Below, in pieces: positions 9,191-15,067 of a DNA stretch of 24,718 bases. The DNA lies in the NCBI GenBank assembly GCA_913058555.1, contig CAJXRJ010000017.1:1-24718 (forward strand), written 5' to 3'. Below the pieces are notes generated by a model. The model had not been told where the DNA came from, made no database searches, and saw only the letters and a list, made by a program, of their open reading frames with translations. The position numbers and the translations under genes are program-made. Each line of letters opens with the position of its first letter. Positions within the stretch are counted from its first letter, which is position 1. The DNA is from an uncultured bacterium. GTDB lineage: Bacteria > Planctomycetota > UBA1135 > GCA-002686595.

Positions 9191-10192
9191 CTAACGCTGG
9201 ATCTCGACGAGGTCCTTCCACTCCTTCGGGAGGACCTCGCGGCGCCTGAAGGACGACCAACCGGCATTGCTCGCGACCTCGACGGCGCCGGGGCGCGGGA
9301 TCACCAGGCGGACTTCCTTGGGGCGCACGCCGAAGGTCGGCGAGGAGCGCGTGACGTGGCGGACTTCGATGACGTCTTCGCCGCGGGTGATGCGCAGGGT
9401 ATCGGTGAGGAACGGGCCGCCCTCGGCGTTCGACCAGGCGAAGAGGTTGGCCTCGCCGCCGTTGGTGCGAACGCCGTAGTAGGTGGCGACCACACGGTGG
9501 GGCAGCAACGCGGAGTCCTCGGCCGCATCCACTGGGTAGTCCAGGGCAATATCGAGGCGCCGGCCGTCGCGGTCCAAGGGCGCAAGCACGCGCTTGCCCG
9601 ACTTGGAGGGGCGCGCGACCCACTCGGTGCGCGCCATAGCTTGGAACCACGGTCCGGAGATCGGTAGGGGAGCCATGTGCTCGCGGGTACCCGCCATGGT
9701 GGCGTTTCGCGCACGCTTCACGGGTTCCTTGGGACCGACCCGTAGCGAGCCACCCTCGGCTTCGAACCGAACCTGTCGGTCGCCGTCCACGAGCATGGCC
9801 CAGACGAGCTGGCCCTCGTCGTCGAGTGCTTCGTGGAGCCTGCGGGTGCCTGCGCCCGTGGTGCGGTAGTGGCGGAAGCTATCCGGGACTTCGACCGCAA
9901 TCGCGTCGGCGTCGTCCGTATCGGTGCACTCTTCGATGAACTCGACGAGGTCCGCGAGGGAATCCTCGGTGGCGGGAGCCCTGCCGTTCAGGTGTGCCAC
10001 GAGCTGGCGCCCGAGCTCGCAGCCGAGGTCCACCCGATACATCCGCTCTTCGACTTCGAAGGACATCGGCGCGCTGGCGCTTGAGATCGACTCGAGGATG
10101 GCGCTGCGAAGCGCGCGGGGCACGGGTTCCTGGGCGTCCTCTGGCCCGGGGCCGGCGAGGGCTCCGAGGGCGATGGCGAGGGGAATCAACAT
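9191..10192 (-). CDS. Exported protein of unknown function
   Basis: This 333-aa protein is not recognised. It begins MLIPLAIALGALAGPGPEDA, a short signal peptide, so it should be periplasmic or secreted. The body alternates polar beta-type segments such as QLVWAMLVDGDRQVRFEAEGG and HRVVATYYGVRTNGGEANLF, with a final WSSFRRREVLPKEWKDL, and looks globular. I placed the start at ATG 10192 because the frame further upstream reads through a structured intergenic region with no protein-like composition. It ends at the shared terminator opposite the dehydrogenase and is divergent from the porin cluster across about 315 bp. No catalytic motif is apparent. Confidence 0.7.
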   Translation of the reverse strand: MLIPLAIALGALAGPGPEDAQEPVPRALRSAILESISSASAPMSFEVEERMYRVDLGCELGRQLVAHLNGRAPATEDSLADLVEFIEECTDTDDADAIAVEVPDSFRHYRTTGAGTRRLHEALDDEGQLVWAMLVDGDRQVRFEAEGGSLRVGPKEPVKRARNATMAGTREHMAPLPISGPWFQAMARTEWVARPSKSGKRVLAPLDRDGRRLDIALDYPVDAAEDSALLPHRVVATYYGVRTNGGEANLFAWSNAEGGPFLTDTLRITRGEDVIEVRHVTRSSPTFGVRPKEVRLVIPRPGAVEVASNAGWSSFRRREVLPKEWKDLVEIQR

Positions 10193-10343
10193 CCGACCAT
10201 GGTAGGGGCTGCCGGGCCCGGGGGACCGCGGCATGGTCGTTCGAGTTCTGTGGAGAGACCGGGCGATGTGCCATTGCCGGACCGCCGGCCACCGGGGCGG
10301 CGGGGATGTCATTGGGATGTCGTAAGCCGGACCTTCTTGGTCT

Positions 10344-10373
10344 ATTTGCGATTGAGTCTCATTTGCGCTTGAG
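10344..10373 (+). repeat. Tandem operator-like direct repeat
   Basis: ATTTGCGATTGAG (10344-10356) and ATTTGCGCTTGAG (10361-10373) agree at 12 of 13 positions with a 17-nt period. The AT-rich pair stands out in GC-rich surroundings midway between divergent starts. It may be a tandem site for a regulator. Confidence 0.5.
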
Positions 10374-10431
10374 CTCCCCCTCGGGCGGGTGTCGAATCCG
10401 CGTCCCTCAGGGGCCGCTTCGTTTGGCCCCA

Positions 10432-10455
10432 GGGGGCGCCCGGCCCGGCGCCCCC
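10432..10455 (+). promoter_or_regulatory. GC hairpin upstream of porin
   Basis: GGGGGCGCC (10432-10440) pairs perfectly with GGCGCCCCC (10447-10455) around a 6-nt loop. It lies 52 nt before the porin ATG. It could be a leader element or the end of an attenuator; no U-tract follows. Confidence 0.5.
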
Positions 10456-10480
10456 GACCCAACCACAAGACCGACGCTTT

Positions 10481-10498
10481 CCCGCCGACTCTGGCGGG
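10481..10498 (+). promoter_or_regulatory. Hairpin at the porin ribosome-entry position
   Basis: CCCGCC (10481-10486) pairs with GGCGGG (10493-10498) around GACTCT. It ends 9 nt before the porin ATG, where a Shine-Dalgarno would lie. None is present; CCCTTCCC directly precedes the ATG. This may restrain translation. Confidence 0.45.
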
Positions 10499-10507
10499 TC
10501 CCTTCCC

Positions 10508-11818
10508 ATGCAGCTGCTTCTTTTCGCCGCCCTCATCGGCCCAGCCCCTGTTTCCGGTGTGTTCCAGGGGGAACCCTCCACCCCCCAAGACGACCGCCTC
10601 GACGCCCTCGAAGCTCGGCTACGCGCCGTGGAGGGGGACAACGCCAAGCTCCAGGATGAACTGGAGGCGGCCATGGACGTCCTCGCCGAGGCCGAGGTCG
10701 CCGGTGCCCCCGGTGGGGAGCCAGACTCCGAGCTCCAGGCGGCCTGGCTGAGGATCGCCGCCCGCAACCTCGCGCCCCGGGCCGCGAACGTCTACAGCGC
10801 AGACGGCCTGTCGTTCGGCGGCTACGGAGAGTTCCTTCTGGAGGAGCGCCGGGACCAGGACGGTGACAACTTCGACGCCCTGCGCTGGGTCATGTACTTC
10901 GGCTCACGCTTCTCGGACCGCTGGATCTTCAACTCGGAGATCGAGATCGAGCACGGCACAACAGGTTCGAACTCCGCGACGACCGACTCCTCCGGCAGCG
11001 TCTCCATCGAGTTCGCCTACATCGACCACCTGCTCACGGACTCCATCGCCCTACGAGGGGGCACAGTGCTCGTGCCCCTCGGTTTCATCAACGAGCGGCA
11101 TGAGCCCACGACCTTCCTTCCCGCGGCGCGCCCCGAGACCGAGCGTCGCATCATCCCTTCGACCTGGCGCGCCAACGGCCTTGGCGGCTACGGCCAGGTC
11201 GGTCCCCTCGCCTGGACGGGCTACGCCCTGAATGGACTGAACGGTGAAGAGTTCGACGCCCGCGGACTCCGCGGGGGCCGTCAGAAGGGCAACCGCGCGT
11301 CCACCGAACACGTGGCCGTCGCTGCGCGCCTCGACTACGTCGATACCCCCGGCTTGGTGGTCGGTGCCTCGTGCTTCCACGGCAAGTCCGGGGTTGGAAT
11401 TCCTGAGGACCTGAAGACCACGATCGTCGATGTGCACGCGGAATGGAACCAGGGCCCCTGGCTCCTACGGGGTCTTTGGGCCCAAGCGATGGTCGATGAA
11501 ACGGCTGAGTTCAACGCGCGAACCGGTGAGAACCTCGCCGAGCGCCTCGATGGCTGGTACCTCGAGGCGGGCTTCGATCTGCTTTCGTTGACCGACTCCG
11601 TCCCCAACCAGACCCTCGACCTCTTCGTGCGCTACGAGGAGATTGACACCCAAGCGAGCCTCGCCGGCGGCTTGGCCCCAGGGGCCGGCATCGATGACAC
11701 CTTCACGACCTTTGGCCTGAACTACCGACCCCTCGATCAGATTGTCCTGAAGGCTGACTACACCACCCTCGACGAAGGCGACGACGTCGCACGATTCCTT
11801 ATTGGCTATGCCTTCTGA
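10508..11818 (+). CDS. Outer-membrane porin with coiled-coil N-terminus
   Basis: This 436-aa beta-barrel protein is probably a trimeric diffusion porin of the phosphate-selective porin OprO/P-like type. It has a signal peptide (about 1-19). A predicted coiled coil follows (about 28-62, DDRLDALEARLRAVEGDN...), as in planctomycete and other porins that anchor or trimerise through it. After that come repeated aromatic amphipathic strands (FGGYGEFLLEERRD, WVMYFGSRFSDRWIFNSEIEIEH). The last strand ends FLIGYAF, with the C-terminal Phe used for outer-membrane insertion. It leads the plus-strand cluster; the flavoprotein gene starts 5 nt after its stop. The association suggests the pore supports the redox function of the next two genes, but the substrate is unknown. 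Confidence 0.82.
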   Translation: MQLLLFAALIGPAPVSGVFQGEPSTPQDDRLDALEARLRAVEGDNAKLQDELEAAMDVLAEAEVAGAPGGEPDSELQAAWLRIAARNLAPRAANVYSADGLSFGGYGEFLLEERRDQDGDNFDALRWVMYFGSRFSDRWIFNSEIEIEHGTTGSNSATTDSSGSVSIEFAYIDHLLTDSIALRGGTVLVPLGFINERHEPTTFLPAARPETERRIIPSTWRANGLGGYGQVGPLAWTGYALNGLNGEEFDARGLRGGRQKGNRASTEHVAVAARLDYVDTPGLVVGASCFHGKSGVGIPEDLKTTIVDVHAEWNQGPWLLRGLWAQAMVDETAEFNARTGENLAERLDGWYLEAGFDLLSLTDSVPNQTLDLFVRYEEIDTQASLAGGLAPGAGIDDTFTTFGLNYRPLDQIVLKADYTTLDEGDDVARFLIGYAF

Positions 11819-11822
11819 TTCC

Positions 11823-12560
11823 ATGCAAAACCGACGCGGCTCCATCATGCGCTCGTCCCTTGGCGCATTCCTCGCGTGCTTGGCCTTGGTGTCCGGTGCG
11901 CCTGTTCAGAAGAAGGCGCCATCCTTGATCGACAAGGCGCTGGCCGCCGCGTTCCCCGGTGCCAAGATCGAGCGTGTGACGTGCAAACTCAACCCCAAGG
12001 AGCTCAAGCGAGTGGGGGAGCTTGCGGGCCAGAAGGCGCCCAAGAAGTCCACGACGTTCGCGTATGTGGCGCGCCGCAAAGGCAAGGTCGTGGGGACCGC
12101 GTTCTTCGACGCCCATAAGGTGCGGACCAAGAACGAGACGCTCATGGTGGCGGTATCCCCGGAGGGCGCAGTGATGGCCGTCGACACCGTGGTGTTCCGG
12201 GAACCGCCGGAGTACCTCGCCCAGGACCGGTTCTATGCCTCGCTCAAAGGAAGGCGCCAGGGCCGTGGGCTTCGGCTGGGGCGCGGCCTGGACGGCACGA
12301 CGGGGGCGACGCTGACGTGCCGCGCGGTGGCGGATGCGTCACGCCGGATCCTTGCCCTCCATGAGGTGCTGGGTGAGAAGGTCGGCAGGGCGAAGAAGGA
12401 GCCCACCCAGAAGGAGACCCCCCAGAAGGAGACCCCCCAGAAGAAGACCCCCCAGAAGAAGACCCAGCCGAAGACCCAGCCGAAGACCCAGCCGAAGACC
12501 CAGCCGAAGACGAACAAGGCAACCGGCGCCCCGACGGGCAAGTGCCCCGCTGGTTCCTGA
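11823..12560 (+). CDS. Exported FMN-binding (FMN_bind) flavoprotein with repetitive tail
   Basis: This 245-aa protein carries an FMN_bind domain as in NosR/RnfG. In that family ApbE covalently attaches FMN to a Thr in an (S/T)GAT motif. Here GTTGATLTCRA places the acceptor at about Thr163. The N-terminus has a signal peptide (LGAFLACLALVSGA), so the flavin acts in the periplasm. Residues about 193-235 are a low-complexity tail of repeats (KETPQ, KKTPQ, QPKT), highly basic and Pro-rich, which could span the periplasm or cell-wall layer. The ATG at 11823 follows the porin stop by 4 nt; ATG 11847 is an equally possible start. No apbE gene lies in the window. It probably relays electrons from the downstream membrane cytochrome. 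Confidence 0.82.
   Translation: MQNRRGSIMRSSLGAFLACLALVSGAPVQKKAPSLIDKALAAAFPGAKIERVTCKLNPKELKRVGELAGQKAPKKSTTFAYVARRKGKVVGTAFFDAHKVRTKNETLMVAVSPEGAVMAVDTVVFREPPEYLAQDRFYASLKGRRQGRGLRLGRGLDGTTGATLTCRAVADASRRILALHEVLGEKVGRAKKEPTQKETPQKETPQKKTPQKKTQPKTQPKTQPKTQPKTNKATGAPTGKCPAGS
12407..12512 (+). repeat. Tandem coding repeats (four 15-mers, then 12-mers)
   Basis: The unit CCAGAAGGAGACCCC occurs at 12407-12421 and 12422-12436. The variant CCAGAAGAAGACCCC follows at 12437-12451, with a partial copy after it. Units of AGCCGAAGACCC run at 12466-12477, 12478-12489 and 12490-12501, with a partial fourth. Both periods are multiples of three, so copy changes keep the flavoprotein reading frame. Confidence 0.9.
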
Positions 12561-12577
12561 GTCGGCGAGTGCGACCC

Positions 12578-13039
12578 ATGAAGCCAGCAACCAAACGGTT
12601 CTTCCACGCGGCGACGCTGGGCGTCGCCGCCTCGGGAATCCTGTGGGCTTGGATGGCCTACGTGTGGTCCCCGGGGGCCGAGCCCGATGACCCTGAGCTC
12701 CTCCTGGAGTGGACGGACATCCATCCCGGGCTGCCCCTCGTCCGAACGCTGCATCTTTTCGCGGCGCCCCTGGCGGTGTTCGCGGTGGGTTTGATCTGGA
12801 GCGGGCACGTAGCCCCGCGCATCTTCCGCCCGTGGGCACGCCGCCTCACCGGGCTTCTTCTGGCGCTCCTGGTGGGGCCCATGGTGCTCAGCGGTGTGGC
12901 GCTGCAAACCGCGGCTTCACCCGAAGCGCGGGAGCTGTGGGTATGGGTGCACGGGACCACGTCGAGCGCGTGGATCCTCGGTTACCTGGCGCACCTCGCG
13001 GGCGGCAAGGCGCGGGGGCCGCGTTCAGCCAGTGGCTGA
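12578..13039 (+). CDS. Four-helix b-type-cytochrome-like membrane protein
   Basis: This 153-aa integral membrane protein has four predicted helices (about 9-30, 56-76, 88-110 and 122-141). Histidines lie at helix positions suited to haem ligation: His10; His59 with His77; and His125 with His139 (HX13H, the spacing of classical cytochrome b pairs). It resembles small DUF4405/cytochrome-b561-type partners of FMN_bind proteins, which pass electrons from quinol or cytoplasmic donors across the membrane. The start is ATG 12578, 18 nt after the flavoprotein stop; a GTG at 12542 would overlap that gene. Its 3' end overlaps the convergent nsrR end by 15 bp. Haem binding is inferred, not shown. Confidence 0.7.
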   Translation: MKPATKRFFHAATLGVAASGILWAWMAYVWSPGAEPDDPELLLEWTDIHPGLPLVRTLHLFAAPLAVFAVGLIWSGHVAPRIFRPWARRLTGLLLALLVGPMVLSGVALQTAASPEARELWVWVHGTTSSAWILGYLAHLAGGKARGPRSASG

Positions 13040-13486
13040 GCGCAGGTCCTTCCCTCGCTTCCCGCGAATCAGGGAGGCGAGCGTCACCGGATCGAGGGTC
13101 GCGTAGAAGGCTTCTTGAGCTTCTCCGAGGGCGCCCTTGAGGCTGCATGCGGACGCGATCACGCACTCGTTCGTGTCCGCGCGGAAGCACTCCACCAGGG
13201 ACGTCGCGTCGTCGAGGGATCTCACTACGGCGCCGACGGAAATGTCCTTTGGGTCCATCTTGAGCTCGACCCCTCCACCGGCGCCGCGGTGCAGCGCGAC
13301 GTAGCCCAGCTCGCCCAGGGACCGGACGACCTTCTGGAGATGGTTCAGCGAAACGCCGTGGGACGTAGCGATGGTCTCGGTAGCCACCCGCTCCCCAGGC
13401 CGGGGGGCCAGGTAGAGCAGCACGCGCAGGGCGTAGTCGGTGTGCAGGGTGATTCGCAAGGGGATCGCTCGGTTCTCCCCAATCAT
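13025..13486 (-). CDS. nsrR: NsrR-like Rrf2-family nitric-oxide-sensing repressor
   Basis: This 153-aa Rrf2 regulator has the N-terminal RITLHTDYALRVLLYLA, the winged helix (about 36-64, ETIATSHGVSLNHLQKVVRSL), and three cysteines Cys100, Cys108 and Cys114 (CX7CX5C) in VECFRADTNECVIASACSLKGAL. That matches NsrR, whose [4Fe-4S] or [2Fe-2S] cluster reacts with NO and releases DNA. It is the third gene after the truncated haemoglobin and its reductase, 51 nt past the reductase stop, so it should control their operon and itself. The start is ATG 13486; an in-frame TTG at codon 10 would give the usual short N-terminus MRITLHTDYAL and is possible. It overlaps the convergent cytochrome gene. Confidence 0.88.
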   Translation of the reverse strand: MIGENRAIPLRITLHTDYALRVLLYLAPRPGERVATETIATSHGVSLNHLQKVVRSLGELGYVALHRGAGGGVELKMDPKDISVGAVVRSLDDATSLVECFRADTNECVIASACSLKGALGEAQEAFYATLDPVTLASLIRGKRGKDLRSATG

Positions 13487-13537
13487 AGGAGTCCGGGCGC
13501 GATGGGGATTCCCACCACGCCCGTATCTCGCGTTCGC

Positions 13538-14530
13538 TCAGGAAACCGCGGGTGTGAACGGGTCCGCGAAGATCTCCCGTGACGGGACCCCCGCCAGGAA
13601 GAAGCTCCTTTGGAGCGTGCGCACGATGGCGTCATCGCCGCAAAGGAAAGCCCGTTTCCTCGCCGCATCAGGTGCCTGGGCGCCCGCGAGCTTGAGGGCC
13701 ACTTGGTCCAGCGGCCCCTCGTGTTCGTGGGGCGTCGCTTCCTTGAGGACGCAGTGGTGGACCCGTAGGGACGGGGCCTCCCTGGCGAACGCGCGGAGCT
13801 CCTCCTGGAGGTAGAGCCTCTCCGGGATCAGGCCACCGTGCACGAGATCGATGGGCCCTGTGTGTCCCTGTTCCAGAGCGTCCCTTGCGATCCCCAAGAG
13901 CGGCGAGAGCCCCGTGCCGGCGCCCACGAGCAACAAAGGCTGGGCGGGGTCGGTGGGTAGGTAGTAGCACTGACCGAACGGGCCTTGGATCGATAGGTGA
14001 TCGCCCGGCTGGCGGCCGTGGAGCCAGGAGCTCACGAGTCCGCCGGGCACGGCCCGCACGTGGAGTTCGAGCAGGCCGGACGCAGGGAGACTCGCTATGG
14101 AGTAGCTCCGCTTCGCCCCCGTGGGATGAATCACATCCAGGTACTGGCCTGGGGCGTACTCGAAGGTCGACGCGGGCTCCAGGAAGACCCGAGCCACATC
14201 TTTGGAGACCGTCTCTACCCCGCGAACGTGCGCATCCAAGGGCACCGGCGCGGCGGCTCCGCGGAGCACGATGTCCCCCGTGGGGCGCGTCTGGCAGCTC
14301 ACGAACGCGCCTTCCCGCACGAGGGGCTCCCGCAGGCCCTTCTGGCTGCCTACGGGCAACGGGCTATCCGTGCGAAGCACGCACTTCATGCAGGTGCCCG
14401 CTCGGCAGCCGCTAGCGGCATCGATGCCGCTAGCCTCGAGGGTCTCGAGGACGGTGGCGCCCTCGACGATAGGGAGACGCCGGCCATCGATGACGACGGC
14501 AGGCGCCTCACGCACGCGATCGACGCTCAT
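13538..14530 (-). CDS. 2Fe-2S/FAD/NAD(P)H oxidoreductase, probable globin reductase
   Basis: This 330-aa electron-transfer protein has an N-terminal plant-type ferredoxin domain with ligands Cys42, Cys47, Cys50 and Cys79 (GCRAGTCMKC). A ferredoxin-reductase-type FAD domain follows (RSYS at 141-144, GPFG at 183-186). The NAD(P) domain has GAGTGLSPLLG (203-213) and FLCGDD (295-300). The layout equals reductase components of phenol hydroxylase or methane monooxygenase. Its ATG overlaps the globin stop (ATGA, 14530-14527), so the two are translationally coupled. I infer that it reduces the globin haem during NO dioxygenation, doing the job of the reductase half of flavohaemoglobin Hmp. No oxygenase component is nearby. 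Confidence 0.88.
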   Translation of the reverse strand: MSVDRVREAPAVVIDGRRLPIVEGATVLETLEASGIDAASGCRAGTCMKCVLRTDSPLPVGSQKGLREPLVREGAFVSCQTRPTGDIVLRGAAAPVPLDAHVRGVETVSKDVARVFLEPASTFEYAPGQYLDVIHPTGAKRSYSIASLPASGLLELHVRAVPGGLVSSWLHGRQPGDHLSIQGPFGQCYYLPTDPAQPLLLVGAGTGLSPLLGIARDALEQGHTGPIDLVHGGLIPERLYLQEELRAFAREAPSLRVHHCVLKEATPHEHEGPLDQVALKLAGAQAPDAARKRAFLCGDDAIVRTLQRSFFLAGVPSREIFADPFTPAVS

Positions 14531-14889
14531 TGACTCAGGATGTCGGCGCGAACCGAATCGGCGAGCTTCGCGACCTCCGCCACATCGTCGGGGGCCGCAC
14601 CCAGGGAAAGCAGCGTGGCTCCGAGGTGTTCGATGACCACGTCCACGTGGGAGCTGTTCAGTCCTTTCTCCAGGAGTGGCGCGTGGGCGGCGCGCATGTC
14701 CTTGCCGGTGTACTCCGCTGGGCCGCCGGTGACGTAGGTGAGGAACGCCTTCTGCTTCGCGATCTGGCCCTCCATGTCGACGTCGTCGAAGAACGTTGCG
14801 ACGCGCTCGTCGGTCAGCATTCGGCGGTAGAAATCGTCAACAGCGGCGGTGAAAGCGGGCTCGCCGCCCAGGCGTTCGTAGAGGCTCAT
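14527..14889 (-). CDS. glbN: Group I truncated haemoglobin (TrHbN-like)
   Basis: This 120-aa 2-on-2 globin begins MSLYERLGGEPAFTAAVDDFY. Aligning by eye with Mycobacterium tuberculosis TrHbN puts Tyr21 at B10, Gln42 at E7, Gln46 at E11 and the proximal His69 at F8. Spacings are identical (25 and 23 residues). Tyr B10/Gln E11 is the pair linked to O2 stabilisation and NO dioxygenase activity, converting NO to nitrate. The ATG at 14889 starts exactly where the family starts; a TTG at 14928 would add 13 residues and lie inside the operator dyad, so I reject it. It is the first gene of the operon with the reductase and nsrR; CTTCTCCTT precedes the ATG and there is no Shine-Dalgarno. Confidence 0.93.
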   Translation of the reverse strand: MSLYERLGGEPAFTAAVDDFYRRMLTDERVATFFDDVDMEGQIAKQKAFLTYVTGGPAEYTGKDMRAAHAPLLEKGLNSSHVDVVIEHLGATLLSLGAAPDDVAEVAKLADSVRADILSQ

Positions 14890-14914
14890 AAGGAGAAGGG
14901 GGGGAGTGGTTAGG

Positions 14915-14945
14915 GATAAAGTGGTCAATGACGTACCACTTTATC
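14915..14945. promoter_or_regulatory. Perfect 11-9-11 dyad upstream of the NO operon
   Basis: GATAAAGTGGT (14915-14925) is exactly inverted as ACCACTTTATC (14935-14945). The dyad centre, 14930, is 41 nt before the globin ATG, a typical operator position. The 9-nt spacer region includes the smaller palindrome GTCA-A-TGAC (14924-14932). The regulator is unknown; the half-site does not resemble the NsrR core. Confidence 0.75.
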
Positions 14946-14963
14946 GGCGCGCCGGGGCTGAAG

Positions 14964-14980
14964 TGGCATTTGAAATGCCA
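14964..14980. promoter_or_regulatory. Predicted NsrR operator
   Basis: TGGCATTT (14964-14971), one base, AAATGCCA (14973-14980) is a perfect 8-1-8 palindrome. Its core GCATTT-N-AAATGC matches the paired E. coli-type NsrR half-site AAnATGCATTT as I recall it. It sits 83 nt (centre) upstream of the globin ATG in the operon that encodes an NsrR-like protein. Confidence 0.75.
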
Positions 14981-15011
14981 GAAAGGATTGTCCGTCCCTC
15001 GGCGAGCTACC

Positions 15012-15053
15012 GGCCCGCGGACGCTCTCGGGCCACCCGGGGTCGATCCCGGGT
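15012..15053 (-). terminator. Double hairpin after the FG-GAP operon
   Basis: GGCCCG (15012-15017) pairs with CGGGCC (15028-15033), and ACCCGGG (15034-15040) with CCCGGGT (15047-15053). Both are perfect and lie just past the stop at 15068 on the minus strand. No U-tract follows, so this may be factor-dependent or simply a transcript-end structure. Confidence 0.45.
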
Positions 15054-15067
15054 CCACTCCGCGGCCG

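Larger units (their letters stand above)
10193..10507. promoter_or_regulatory. 315-bp divergent regulatory region before the porin cluster
   Basis: There is no gene here. It carries a 17-nt-period direct repeat (10344-10373), a 6-bp GGGGCC/GGCCCC dyad near 10410-10430, and two perfect hairpins nearer the porin start (10432-10455 and 10481-10498). GGCCCCAGGG is at 10425-10434. Both flanking genes start outward from it. I cannot place -35/-10 elements with confidence. Confidence 0.5.

Noticed and set aside
12407..12512. CRISPR-like short repeats
   Set aside because: Tandem, without spacers, and in frame with a coding tail.
14890..14928. TTG start adding 13 residues to the globin
   Set aside because: It would place the start codon inside the operator dyad, and the family begins at MSLYERLGG.
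15034..15053. tRNA T-arm lookalike (GGGGTCGATCCC)
   Set aside because: The loop is one base short and no acceptor, D or anticodon arms can be assembled around it.
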